A DNA stretch of 43,442 nucleotides from Pelorhabdus rhamnosifermentans. Lineage in GTDB: Bacteria > Bacillota > Negativicutes > UMGS1260. A program made the position numbers and the translations under genes. Of the stretch, positions 1-8,574 are shown piece after piece. The notes below the pieces were generated by a model, which worked only from the letters and a program-made list of their open reading frames with translations, was not told the DNA's origin and ran no database searches. Every line of letters begins with the position of its first letter. The stretch's first letter is position 1. Where the stretch lies: NCBI RefSeq assembly GCF_018835585.1, contig NZ_JAHGVE010000030.1:1-43442 (forward strand), written 5' to 3'.

Positions 1-75
1 GAAAATGCACCTCGTTGTTCATAGTGACATTTTCTCACGATAGTCTACATAGTGACATTATCACAAGTTAAACAC
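1..75. mobile_element. Possible outer end of an insertion sequence lying to the left
   Basis: The motif ATAGTGACATT occurs twice within the first 60 bases (about 20-30 and 50-60). Read on the minus strand these are two spaced copies of AATGTCACTATG. Spaced short repeats next to a terminus are typical of IS21-type element ends. The transposase is outside the window, so this is a weak inference from repeat layout only. Confidence 0.3.
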
Positions 76-98
76 ATTAGAAATGGATATGTTTTCAA

Positions 99-122
99 TT
101 TGAAAAACTTTTGTGTTATAAT
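99..122 (+). promoter_or_regulatory. Probable promoter of the ABC export operon
   Basis: A perfect TATAAT lies at 117-122, with a weak -35-like TTTCAA about 18 bases upstream. It stands 38 bases before the first start codon, which is preceded by GAGG at 152-155. No operator is obvious. Confidence 0.5.
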
Positions 123-160
123 ATGGAATAAAATATAATTTTCAGGAAAATGAGGTTTTT

Positions 161-940
161 ATGTATAAAAAGTTTCTTAGCTTTTTTTATAAAACTAATA
201 AAACGGCAAAGGAGAGCAAACTTCTAAGTCATGACAGGCAGAATAAACATCTAATTGAATTGTGTCAGATAGAGAAGATTTATCATACAGATGCAGGGGA
301 TTTTACGGCGCTGCGGGGTGTGGATTTACAGGTGAATGCAGGAGAATTTTTGGCTATTATTGGTAAGTCGGGCAGCGGAAAATCCACAATCTTAAATATG
401 ATTACAGGCGTTGATCGTCCCACATCTGGTGAAGTAATGATAAATGGTACGGCGGTACATGCCATGAAAGAAAACCAGCTGGCAGTGTGGCGTGGGCGCA
501 ATATTGGTATTGTATTTCAATTCTTTCAATTACTCCCCACTTTGTCTGTATTAGAGAATATCATGTTGCCGATGGATTTTTGCAATATGTATAGACCTAT
601 TGAACGTCAGGAACGGGCGATGTCGTTATTAGAAATGGTCGAAATGACTGCAAAGGCAAATAAACTGCCGACAGAGCTTTCTGGCGGTCAGCAGCAAAGG
701 GTGGCGATTGTACGTGCGCTGGCTAATGATCCGCCGATTATTGTAGCCGATGAGCCAACGGGAAATCTCGACTCTAAAACGGCGGATGCCATTTTTAATT
801 TGTTTGATGAGTTGGTTAGCCGTGGCAAGACTATTTTAATGGTTACACATGATAGTGATATACAGAGACGTGTCAGGCGGACGATTACAGTGGCAGATGG
901 TGAAATCGTGCATCAAACTGCAGGCGGAAGCCCATTATGA
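161..940 (+). CDS. MacB/LolD-type ABC transporter ATP-binding protein
   Basis: This is the cytoplasmic ATPase of a tripartite export or lipoprotein-handling ABC system. The 259-residue protein shows Walker A GKSGSGKST (68-76), a Q-loop near 120, the signature LSGGQQQR (173-180), Walker B IIVADEP followed by TGNLD (193-204) and a switch histidine near 230; these are MacB/LolD/FtsE hallmarks. About 30 residues precede the ABC domain, longer than usual, but the ATG has GAGG at good spacing. The stop overlaps the next start by four bases (ATGA), so the permease is translationally coupled. The cargo cannot be told; antimicrobial peptides, macrolides, lipoproteins or siderophores are all known for the family. 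Confidence 0.92.
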   Translation: MYKKFLSFFYKTNKTAKESKLLSHDRQNKHLIELCQIEKIYHTDAGDFTALRGVDLQVNAGEFLAIIGKSGSGKSTILNMITGVDRPTSGEVMINGTAVHAMKENQLAVWRGRNIGIVFQFFQLLPTLSVLENIMLPMDFCNMYRPIERQERAMSLLEMVEMTAKANKLPTELSGGQQQRVAIVRALANDPPIIVADEPTGNLDSKTADAIFNLFDELVSRGKTILMVTHDSDIQRRVRRTITVADGEIVHQTAGGSPL

Positions 941-3342
941 TGATTGGCGTGCGGTGGCGCAAAGTTCTGAGGGACCTGTCAACGAATAAGATTCGCACGA
1001 TGTTGGTAGTGCTATCCATAGCAGTCGGTGTTTTTGCCATAGGAATGGTGGCAGGTACCTATGAGATTATATCGCGGGATTTGAGCAGTAGTTACAAAGC
1101 CGTGAATCCGGCTATGGCAACCATTTATTCCAGTACATTTAAGGAAGAATTTGTAGAAACCATACGTAAAATCAAAGGTGTGACAGGGGCTGAAGGACGG
1201 CGCACTCTATCCATGCGCGTAAAGGTGGCGCCTGATAAATGGCAAAAGCTAGAATTGTCTGTAATTCCCGATTATAAGGATATTCATATCAATAAACTCA
1301 AATTGATTAGCGGTTCGTGGCCACCGCCAGAACGACAAATGCTGATTGAACGCAGCGGATTGGATGATCTAAAGGTAGGTGTGGGTGAAAACGTAGAAGT
1401 TGAAAGTCCGGATGGCAAAAAACGCAGTCTGCGTATTGCGGGAGTTGTTCATGATATTAATCAGAGCCCTACTGCTTTTTCGGGCAGAATCTATGGATAT
1501 ATCACTCTTGATACATTAGATGCATTAGGGCTGACAAGGGATTTAGATACGGTTAACATTACGGTTGAAGGGAATCCGCCTTCGGAAGAATATATCGCTC
1601 AAGTTGGGCAGACGGTATGGGATAAGATTGAAAAAAGTGGACGTAAAGTTTTCTGGATGTACAAAAATAAACCGGGTGAGCATCCGGCCCAATCCACGAT
1701 AGATGCTTTATTGATGACTCTCGGTGGTATGGGGATATTGTCTTTGGTATTAAGCGGATTTTTGCTTGTGAATACCATTTCTTCTCTCTTGACTCAGCAG
1801 GTCAGGCAAATTGGTGTGATGAAGGCGATTGGTGCTTCGACCAATCAGATTATCAGAATGTATATTATGTATGTAATTATTTATAGCCTGTTAGCATTGG
1901 TGATAGCCGTGCCCCTCGGTATTTTGGCAGCCGGAACAGTATCGAAATTTATCGCTAGTTATATAAATTTTGATGTTACAGGCCTAGCCATTTCGTATCC
2001 GGTATTACTTGCCGAAGTAACCGCAGGTGTGCTGATTCCAGTACTGGCAGCATTATACCCGGTCATCAGTGGGGCGAGGATTACGGTACGGGAAGCAATC
2101 AATTCTTATGGAGTAGGCAGTGCAGGCGGTATAGGTAGCGGGATGATTGATCATATTACAAGACGGATCAAGGGCGTGTCTCGTCCAACTCTTTTATCCT
2201 TTAGAAATACGTTTCGTCGTAAAGGGCGTTTGGCACTCACTTTGATTACTCTAACTGCCAGTGGGGTTATTTTTATCTCTATATTCAGCGTAAGGGAATC
2301 CATGATGCTAACATTAGATGATGCGCTGGATTACTTCAAATATGATATAGAAATGGATGTTAAGAATTGGTCTAGAGTAGAACAGCTTGAACAAGTAGCT
2401 ATGGATGTACCAGGGGTCTCAAAAGCGGAAAGTTGGAGTTTTGATGGTGCAAGATTGCTGAAAAGCGATGAGAGGGAAAGCGAAAGTACAAATATCTTGA
2501 TCATGGCACCGCCAAGCGGGACACAGATGCTTAAGCCCATTGTTCTGCAAGGACGGTGGCTTGTACCTGAAGATGAAAATGGGATTGTGATTAATACGGA
2601 TGTTTTGAAAGATCATCCAAATGTAAAGGTAGGCGACCGATTGTCAATTAAACTAAGTAAGTCTGAGAAGCAGAAGACCTACTGGACGGTTGTGGGAATT
2701 GTTAGAGGAGTTATGGCAGGACCCTTCGTGTATGCTAACTACTCTTATTTTTCAAAGGTAATAGGCAAACCAGGGCAGGGTATTAATGTCTTTGCTGTCA
2801 CAGAAAACCGTGATTCTGCTGCTCAAATGCAGGTCGCTAAAACACTGGAAAAGCATTTCAAAGATGTGGGAATACCGTTAAGTCGCGTACAGACTATGTC
2901 TGATACAAAATCACAAATCCAGTCTCAATTTAATGTAATTATTATATTTCTATTAGTGATGGCATTGATGCTCGCCATTGTCGGTGGCTTGGGGTTGATG
3001 GGAACTATGAGTATTAATGTGCTTGAGCGTACCCGTGAGATCGGCATCATGAGATCAATTGGTGCGTCCAATTGGGCGGTACGAAGAATATTTATTGTTG
3101 AAGGTGTGATGATTGGAATTCTGAGTTGGATGTTGGCGATGATCATTGCCATTCCCATCAGTAAACTATTTAGTAATCTGCTGGGAAATGCATTTATGCA
3201 TGCTCCATTTAGTTTTGCTTTTTCTATTGGCGGCGCGATATTATGGCTCATAATCGTAATTGTTCTAGCTGCGGTAGCCAGCTTTTTGCCGGCCTGGAAT
3301 GCTTCTCGGTTAAGCATCCGGGAGGTGTTGGCTTATGAATAA
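937..3342 (+). CDS. FtsX-like ABC transporter permease (two FtsX domains)
   Basis: The 801-residue membrane protein has an N-terminal helix (about 22-44) followed by a MacB-type periplasmic domain. A first helix group (about 255-385) ends in the FtsX pattern with 'IGVMKAIGAS'. A second module has a helix near 430-450, another extracytoplasmic domain and terminal helices (about 675-795) with 'REIGIMRSIGAS'. The duplicated layout is that of large Firmicute FtsX permeases rather than the four-helix E. coli MacB. It sits between its ATPase and an HlyD-like adaptor, so it is probably the membrane channel or mechanotransmission unit. Substrate unknown. Confidence 0.9.
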   Translation: MMIGVRWRKVLRDLSTNKIRTMLVVLSIAVGVFAIGMVAGTYEIISRDLSSSYKAVNPAMATIYSSTFKEEFVETIRKIKGVTGAEGRRTLSMRVKVAPDKWQKLELSVIPDYKDIHINKLKLISGSWPPPERQMLIERSGLDDLKVGVGENVEVESPDGKKRSLRIAGVVHDINQSPTAFSGRIYGYITLDTLDALGLTRDLDTVNITVEGNPPSEEYIAQVGQTVWDKIEKSGRKVFWMYKNKPGEHPAQSTIDALLMTLGGMGILSLVLSGFLLVNTISSLLTQQVRQIGVMKAIGASTNQIIRMYIMYVIIYSLLALVIAVPLGILAAGTVSKFIASYINFDVTGLAISYPVLLAEVTAGVLIPVLAALYPVISGARITVREAINSYGVGSAGGIGSGMIDHITRRIKGVSRPTLLSFRNTFRRKGRLALTLITLTASGVIFISIFSVRESMMLTLDDALDYFKYDIEMDVKNWSRVEQLEQVAMDVPGVSKAESWSFDGARLLKSDERESESTNILIMAPPSGTQMLKPIVLQGRWLVPEDENGIVINTDVLKDHPNVKVGDRLSIKLSKSEKQKTYWTVVGIVRGVMAGPFVYANYSYFSKVIGKPGQGINVFAVTENRDSAAQMQVAKTLEKHFKDVGIPLSRVQTMSDTKSQIQSQFNVIIIFLLVMALMLAIVGGLGLMGTMSINVLERTREIGIMRSIGASNWAVRRIFIVEGVMIGILSWMLAMIIAIPISKLFSNLLGNAFMHAPFSFAFSIGGAILWLIIVIVLAAVASFLPAWNASRLSIREVLAYE

Positions 3343-3364
3343 CAATTTACAAAGGGGATCTTTG

Positions 3365-4420
3365 ATGAAAGCAAATTTTAAAGTTAAAAAATGGATGGTC
3401 GTGGTATTAACGGTAGTTATCTTGGTGGCTGGCGGTGGATATTATGCTTTTCACCAAAGAACTACGCCAACTGAGCAACCGGTATTGCCACCAGTGAAGG
3501 CCAGTACTAAGGTAGTAGCCGAGGGGAAAGTGGTTCCGGCAAAATATTCGGTGCTCAGTTTTTCAGTAAGCGGTATCATATCGGAAGTGCTTGTAGCTGA
3601 GGGGGACAAGGTAGAGGCAGGGCAAGTTTTGGTTCGGCTGGATAGTCGGGAACTTAAAGCTAAATCGCAGAGTGACCTAGCGGACTTGGCTAAGGCTCGG
3701 GCGAGCTATAGTAAGACTAGCGCAGGACTTAGGCCACAGGAAATAATGATGAAGCAGGCAGTAATGGCACAGAATCGTGCTTCGAGTGAAGAAGCCAGAG
3801 CAAATTTTGAGCGTTCACAGCAACTTTTTGAACAGGGTGCTGTATCAAAGCAACAGTTGGATAAGGACAAGACCGCCTATCTAAAAGCGCAGGCCGAATT
3901 GCGGCAGGCGGAAGCTGATCTGGAAATGGCGAAAGACGGCTCAAGATTTGAAGATATTGCAATGACAGCGGCGGATGTGGATGTTGCCCAAGCAAAGCTG
4001 CACGGGACGCAGGAAAGTATTTTTCTTACAGAACTCCGCGCTCCTTTTAGCGGTACTATAGCGTCTATTGATCTTAAAGTAGGTGAGTTTGTTTCTATTG
4101 ATCCGGCTAAACGTGATGAAAATGTAGAAATAACAGATAATGATAATATTCAATTAGCCGATTTATCGAAATGGCAGATTAAAACTACGGATTTGACCGA
4201 GATTAATATTGCCCGCATAAAAGAAGGTGCAGAGGTGAAGATTACCTTTGATGCTATTCCGGGACTTGAAATTCCAGGCAAGGTAACGCGTATCAGGCCC
4301 TTTGGTGAGAAAAAACGCGGCGATATGACCTATGCTGTATTTATTGAACCTCTTCGTATGGATGATCGGATGCGGTGGAATATGACTGCCTCGGTGTCTA
4401 TTGAAGCAAGTGATGAATAA
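3365..4420 (+). CDS. HlyD/MacA-family periplasmic adaptor subunit
   Basis: The protein links the inner-membrane ABC transporter to the envelope. An N-terminal transmembrane anchor (about 9-30) is followed by a biotinyl-lipoyl-like half, a long coiled-coil hairpin rich in Ala, Glu and Lys (about 95-190), the second lipoyl half containing 'LRAPFSGTIASIDLKVGE', and a beta-barrel domain. I chose the ATG at 3365 because AAAGGGG lies 8 bases upstream; an in-frame ATG at 3335 would overlap the permease and has no ribosome-binding site. About 351 residues, normal for MacA-like adaptors. No TolC-type gene is nearby. A strong hairpin follows at 4458. Confidence 0.9.
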   Translation: MKANFKVKKWMVVVLTVVILVAGGGYYAFHQRTTPTEQPVLPPVKASTKVVAEGKVVPAKYSVLSFSVSGIISEVLVAEGDKVEAGQVLVRLDSRELKAKSQSDLADLAKARASYSKTSAGLRPQEIMMKQAVMAQNRASSEEARANFERSQQLFEQGAVSKQQLDKDKTAYLKAQAELRQAEADLEMAKDGSRFEDIAMTAADVDVAQAKLHGTQESIFLTELRAPFSGTIASIDLKVGEFVSIDPAKRDENVEITDNDNIQLADLSKWQIKTTDLTEINIARIKEGAEVKITFDAIPGLEIPGKVTRIRPFGEKKRGDMTYAVFIEPLRMDDRMRWNMTASVSIEASDE

Positions 4421-4457
4421 TATTGGTTGGACAGAAGCGATTTCGCTATAGAAAAGA

Positions 4458-4486
4458 TAAGTCGCCGCCCTTGAGGCAGCGGCTTA
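4458..4486. terminator. Hairpin terminator between convergent genes
   Basis: An 11-12 bp stem (AAGTCGCCGCC paired with GGCAGCGGCTT, with G-U pairs) and a 5-base loop lie 38 bases after the adaptor gene. A T/A-rich tract follows. It can serve the ABC operon on the plus strand and the small gene at 4542-4652 on the minus strand. Confidence 0.65.
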
Positions 4487-4541
4487 TGTAAATATTATAT
4501 TTTTATTAGGCAAAAGTAGAATCTGTTGTGATATTGCTTTT

Positions 4542-4652
4542 TTAGTAGCAGGTGTTGTCATCTTCTATTAGGCAGAATAACAAGATAATTATTACTATGA
4601 TAATCCACAGCCTAGTGTTTCCGAGGCCAAAAAAACTACAATAGGAACCCAA
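4542..4652 (-). CDS. 36-residue cysteine-containing hydrophobic miniprotein
   Basis: Seen directly: a minus-strand frame begins with TTG at 4652, six bases after a near-perfect GAGGAGGG ribosome-binding site, and ends TAA at 4542. The product starts MGSYCSFFGLGNTRLW, continues as a run of Ile, Val and Leu (about residues 16-29) and ends in IEDDNTCY. Gly/Cys-rich head, one hydrophobic helix and a short acidic Cys tail is the pattern of small spore-associated or membrane proteins (YjcZ-like) in spore-forming Firmicutes, including Negativicutes. The assignment rests on composition and layout. It is easily missed because of its length and TTG start. A role in the spore envelope is an inference. 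Confidence 0.6.
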   Translation of the reverse strand: MGSYCSFFGLGNTRLWIIIVIIILLFCLIEDDNTCY

Positions 4653-4778
4653 TTGGAACCCTCCTCTTTTTATAACGGTTGCTTAAGAATTATCTGCTAA
4701 TATAGTTTATGCCGCAGTTCATGATTTGTTAAATTCGGCTTGGTAAAATTTTAAAAAATCGGCTCAAATAGAGCAGAT

Positions 4779-4840
4779 GTAATTTAGACATAACTAATAG
4801 CCCCGCAAAAATATGCGAGGCTATTAGTTATGTAAATTAC
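4779..4840. repeat. Long palindromic hairpin, copy 1 of a dispersed repeat
   Basis: The arms GTAATTTA-(GA)-CATAACTAATAGCC and the reverse complement form a stem of about 27 bp with one two-base bulge, one G-T pair and an AT-rich loop. A related copy lies inverted at 18101-18148 and shares the core GCCTCGC/GCGAGGC stem and the flank GATGTAATTTAGACA. It may work as a bidirectional terminator, but its length and its second copy suggest a mobile palindromic repeat. Confidence 0.7.
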
Positions 4841-5040
4841 ATTCTTAAGTTGACGACATTGCCTGCTATGCAGGTGGCTAACAACAGTTATATAAAAACT
4901 CACCAAAACTTTTATAATAGATCATGTTTAGGCCATTATTAAAAAGAAAGAATGAATTTATTAAGTCGCAAGATTCACGTTTTTTTAATTGTTTGAAAAT
5001 AAAAAAATGTAAAAGAAGGTTTTTTTGTTTTGAAGTAGAA

Positions 5041-5117
5041 AAAACAAACATAACAAAACATGGCTGAACTAATTTGATATAACAATTATGTTTTAGTTTG
5101 TTTATGTTTGTTTATGC
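5041..5117. repeat. Large imperfect inverted repeat upstream of the uptake locus
   Basis: The left arm AAAACAAACATAACAAAACAT (5041-5061) is matched by the right arm ATGTTTT...GTTTATGTTTGTTT (5088-5113), with a five-base interruption. Within the gap lies a TTGATA-like -35 element. It is the most structured part of the roughly 450 bp leader before the metal-uptake genes and could be an operator or a transcript leader. I saw no cobalamin box and no other riboswitch consensus in 4860-5300. Confidence 0.45.
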
Positions 5118-5306
5118 TGATGCAGCAAATATTTAATCTGAATATTAGAATACAAGGTATCCAAAAAATAAATGAATTACCTTACAATGACTAGCGAGGT
5201 GAAGTTGGTGGCCCCAAGAATTATTTTACACCGATGTCTGGCCTACGTTCCCAACGGGATATTCCTTTTGCAGAAGTTTCAATAGATTGTGCGAGGCGAG
5301 AGAAAG

Positions 5307-6413
5307 ATGCAGATGAAAAATATCATTCAGGCAATTATTTGTATGGCCTTAATTTTCTCAATTGTTGGCTGTGCCGGCCAACACGACTTAGTTCAGCAGC
5401 TAGCGGCCGAAAGTTCCGTTAAACGGGCTATTACCGATATGGCTGGACGAACTGTGATGTTGCCGCAAAAGATTCATAAAATATATCCGGCATCACCGAT
5501 TGGATCAGTTTTTGTATATACGATTGATCCGGAACTTTTAATCGGTTGGAGTTATCACATGGCTTCCGATGAGTCGAAATTTATTTTGCCAAATTACCGT
5601 AAATTACCTGTAGTAGGGGGCTGGTCAGCTCAAAATGCGACCGGAAATATTGAAGAAATTATGAGGCTCAAGCCGGATGTTATTTTAATAATGAAAACTC
5701 TTAACAACTCTGATGTTGCTGCTGCCGATGAGCTGCAAGATTTGACTCATATTCCAGTTGTGATCATTGATGGGGCTATTGAAAAAATGGACCAAGCGTA
5801 TTTAATGGCTGGGACAGTGCTGGGGCAGGAAGAACGAACTAAAGAACTGGCGGCTTATTGCCGGGAAACGCTGGATACGATTGCCGCAGGGAAAAACGTG
5901 CTGGCCCAGCGCAGACCGGTAACTGTTTATTATGCTGAAGGGCATGACGGGCTCGAAAGTGAGCCAATGAATTCGGAGCATTCGCAAATCATTGAATTGG
6001 TTGGTGGTGTGAATGTAGTTGGGCAGGATATACCGGGTGGGATAAATTTTGGACGTACGCGTGTTTTGTTGGAACAAGTATTAATTTGGAATCCGGAAGT
6101 GATTTTAATTGGTTATTTCCGCGACGGAGAGAGCAGTAGTTTTCCGCAAATCATGGTATCAAAAGAATGGAAAGATATCCAGGCGGTCCGCAATCATCGA
6201 GTGTATGAAATACCAAATCATCCATTCAATTGGTTTGATCGCCCCCCAGCTATTAATCGGTTAATTGGAATAAAATGGGTTGCTAACTTGCTTTATCCTG
6301 ATGTCTATCCTTTAGATCTGCGTGCGGAAGTTCAATATTTTTACACTCTTTTTTATCATTATCAACTTTCAGAAGAAGAAACGAAGGAATTGCTGGAGCG
6401 AACCCAGAATTAA
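5307..6413 (+). CDS. Lipoprotein periplasmic binding protein, BtuF/FecB-type (metal chelate uptake)
   Basis: First gene of the metal locus. The signal peptide ends in a lipobox (IVGC), so the mature protein is a lipoprotein. The body matches helical-backbone (TroA/BtuF/FhuD) binding proteins: 'DMAGRTVMLPQKIHKIY' opens the first lobe, 'EIMRLKPDVILIM' is the typical strand before the cleft, and 'WNPEVILIGYF' occurs in the second lobe. Start choice is uncertain: ATG at 5307 or 5313 after GAGAGAAAG, with a GTG at 5289 also possible. About 369 residues, normal. A FecCD permease and FecE ATPase follow, which fixes its role. The ligand (siderophore, heme, corrinoid or other metallophore) cannot be read from sequence. 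Confidence 0.88.
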   Translation: MQMKNIIQAIICMALIFSIVGCAGQHDLVQQLAAESSVKRAITDMAGRTVMLPQKIHKIYPASPIGSVFVYTIDPELLIGWSYHMASDESKFILPNYRKLPVVGGWSAQNATGNIEEIMRLKPDVILIMKTLNNSDVAAADELQDLTHIPVVIIDGAIEKMDQAYLMAGTVLGQEERTKELAAYCRETLDTIAAGKNVLAQRRPVTVYYAEGHDGLESEPMNSEHSQIIELVGGVNVVGQDIPGGINFGRTRVLLEQVLIWNPEVILIGYFRDGESSSFPQIMVSKEWKDIQAVRNHRVYEIPNHPFNWFDRPPAINRLIGIKWVANLLYPDVYPLDLRAEVQYFYTLFYHYQLSEEETKELLERTQN

Positions 6414-6489
6414 GGTGACTCTTTTTGATCAGACATCAAAGTCTGGCAGGCAATGATTGCAGTTTGATGATTTTAAAGGGGGGAAGATA

Positions 6490-7494
6490 GTGACTGCACT
6501 TCAAAAAAGCCCGGATAAACTTTATTTACCCTTGCCGGTTAACTTTTCATCCCTCATGAATTTGACAATTCAGCGCCAAATTCATGACACTATTGCGGTT
6601 GCTCTTGAACTGGGGATATTTGAGCAGCTTAATACGTCTCAGTCGGCGCCGGAACTGGCGGCAGAGCTTAATCTCGATGCTGGATGCACTTTTTATGTGC
6701 TAAAGGTACTGGTTCAAGCCGGTTACGTAGCAGAAGAAGCAAATCAATTCGTGAATTTGCCTGTAGCCAATAATTTTTTGCGAAAAGAAAGCTATCTTTA
6801 TTTAGGACATGAATTTATATTTTTGCCTTCAGAGCGTTCTTTTAGCGGCAGGCTGGCGATTCGGCTTCGAAATATTTCACCGGAACCGACGCTGCAAGCG
6901 AGGCCGGAACCTGACTGGAATCAGGAGCGGCTTAGGCAGCTTGGCGTATTTGGTTTGATGGGGTCCATTCAGAGTACAGTGAATGCCGTTGACTTGACTG
7001 ATGCGCGAACCTTTCTTGATATTGGCGGTGGTCATGGTTTTTACAGTATTGCTTTTGCCCAAAAATACCCCCAGCTGCAGACGACCGTATTTGACTTGCC
7101 GCATATCGTATCGTTAGCCGAGCGATTCGCTCAGCAATTTGGTGTTGATGAGCAGGCTTTTTTTCGCGGCGGCAATTTCTTAAGTGATGATCTTGGTCAA
7201 GACTATGACGTAGTTTTATGTGCCAATGTTCTTCATGGTCATAAACGAAATATTCTTTTGTCGAAAGTCTGGCAAGCGCTGCGACCGGGAGGGAAGATTA
7301 TTGTCAAGTGCCGTGTTGACGATTCGCCGGATAATCTTGAAAATGCGGTAACAAGATTAGTATGGCAAATTATTGGTGGGCGGGATTTATACAGTATTGG
7401 TCAATGGAAAGCTGATTTAATTCAACAGGGGTTTCACGATGTTACCCTGGTAAATCAATTTGGCATTTATGCGACAATTACCGGCTACCGTTAG
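6490..7494 (+). CDS. SAM-dependent O-methyltransferase family 2 protein inside the uptake operon
   Basis: The 334-residue protein has the two-part build of acetylserotonin/hydroxyneurosporene-type O-methyltransferases. An N-terminal winged-helix dimerisation domain contains 'ALELGIFEQLN' and 'LKVLVQAGYV'; a C-terminal Rossmann domain has the SAM motif 'FLDIGGGHGFYSIAFA' (about 178-193), followed by 'VLCANVLHGHK' and 'ALRPGGKIIVK'. GTG at 6490 is the likely start because AAAGGGGGG lies 7 bases upstream. A methyltransferase between binding protein and permease is unusual; it may modify or inactivate the imported ligand or a home-made metallophore. That role is an inference. Confidence 0.85.
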   Translation: MTALQKSPDKLYLPLPVNFSSLMNLTIQRQIHDTIAVALELGIFEQLNTSQSAPELAAELNLDAGCTFYVLKVLVQAGYVAEEANQFVNLPVANNFLRKESYLYLGHEFIFLPSERSFSGRLAIRLRNISPEPTLQARPEPDWNQERLRQLGVFGLMGSIQSTVNAVDLTDARTFLDIGGGHGFYSIAFAQKYPQLQTTVFDLPHIVSLAERFAQQFGVDEQAFFRGGNFLSDDLGQDYDVVLCANVLHGHKRNILLSKVWQALRPGGKIIVKCRVDDSPDNLENAVTRLVWQIIGGRDLYSIGQWKADLIQQGFHDVTLVNQFGIYATITGYR

Positions 7495-7508
7495 GTTAGG
7501 TGTAAAAG

Positions 7509-8546
7509 ATGGCCTCGGGAGGGAATTCTTTGAAAATTTCAATTCAATCGGTAAAATTGTTAGTGCTGTTACTTTTGTTACTGGTTGTCTTTTTCCTTTC
7601 ATTTATGATTGGCCGCTATCCGCTCCCTTTGGATACGGTATTATCCATCTTGTTGTCAAAATTTTTTGTGCTGCCCGGTCATTGGATTGACAACATGGAA
7701 ACGATAGTAATGAAAGTCCGCTTACCGCGGATTGCGGCGGCTGTACTGGTTGGTGGCGCCTTATCCGTTGCCGGCGCCACCTATCAAAATTTATTTCGTA
7801 ATCCTTTGGTTTCTCCCGCCATTTTAGGTGTATCAGCCGGAGCCGGTTTTGGAGCAGCGTTGGGAATGGTTTTGCATTTTTCGTGGGCCTTTGTCCAAAT
7901 GGGTGCATTTGCCATGGGGTTGGTTGCTGTAATATGTTCGGTAGGTATCAGTTACTTTTTCGGCAATAAGTTGATTGTCACTTTAGTGCTCGGTGGCATG
8001 GTTATGGCGGCGCTATTTCATGCTTTAATTTCTATTTTGATGTATTTAGCGGATCCGCTTGACACGTTGCCTTCCATAACTTTTTGGTTGATGGGGGGGA
8101 TATCGAAGGTAACTTTGCATGATGTTTACTGGTCTTTGCCGCCGATTTTGATTTCTATTGCTGTTTTATATGCTATTCGCTGGCAAATTAATGTGATGAG
8201 TATGGGAGAAGAGGAAGCCTATACTCTGGGCGTTAATGTCAAATTTATTCGCATCTTAGTTTTATTTTGCGCAACGTTGATGACGGCGGCGGCCGTTAGT
8301 ATTAGCGGTGTGATCGGTTGGGTGGGGCTTTTGATTCCTCATATGGCGCGGATGCTAGTTGGAGCAAACTTTCAGGTGTTGCTTCCGGCTTCCCTGTTGT
8401 TGGGCAGTACTTATCTTTTGTTAATGGATGATTTAGCTCGCAGCGTGGCATCAGTGGAAATACCGGTAGGAATACTCACTGCTCTGCTGGGTGCCCCATT
8501 TTTTATCTTTTTATTGGCCAGATCAAAGAAACAGTGGATAAATTGA
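7509..8546 (+). CDS. FecCD-family ABC transporter permease
   Basis: A polytopic inner-membrane permease of about 345 residues, the standard length for BtuC/FecC/FhuB units, with nine to ten hydrophobic segments. Family signatures include 'VRLPRIAAAVLVGGALSVAG' near residue 70, 'NPLVSPAILGVSAGAGFGAA' near 98, and 'GVIGWVGLLIPHMARMLVG' near 265-285. The ATG at 7509 has AGGTTAGGTG upstream; a TTG at 7530 has an even better GGGAGGG and could be the real start. It pairs with the binding protein at 5307 and the ATPase at 8575 for import across the inner membrane. Confidence 0.93.
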   Translation: MASGGNSLKISIQSVKLLVLLLLLLVVFFLSFMIGRYPLPLDTVLSILLSKFFVLPGHWIDNMETIVMKVRLPRIAAAVLVGGALSVAGATYQNLFRNPLVSPAILGVSAGAGFGAALGMVLHFSWAFVQMGAFAMGLVAVICSVGISYFFGNKLIVTLVLGGMVMAALFHALISILMYLADPLDTLPSITFWLMGGISKVTLHDVYWSLPPILISIAVLYAIRWQINVMSMGEEEAYTLGVNVKFIRILVLFCATLMTAAAVSISGVIGWVGLLIPHMARMLVGANFQVLLPASLLLGSTYLLLMDDLARSVASVEIPVGILTALLGAPFFIFLLARSKKQWIN

Positions 8547-8574
8547 TGTGAAATCGTATTGAACTAAGGATGGT

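Noticed and set aside
4860-5300. Cobalamin or other riboswitch before the uptake operon
   Set aside because: The gene content invites one, but no GCCACTG box, FMN, TPP, SAM or Moco consensus was found in the leader.
5234-5422. Small plus-strand frame overlapping the start of the binding protein
   Set aside because: It runs through the signal-peptide region of the real gene in another frame, with no ribosome-binding site.
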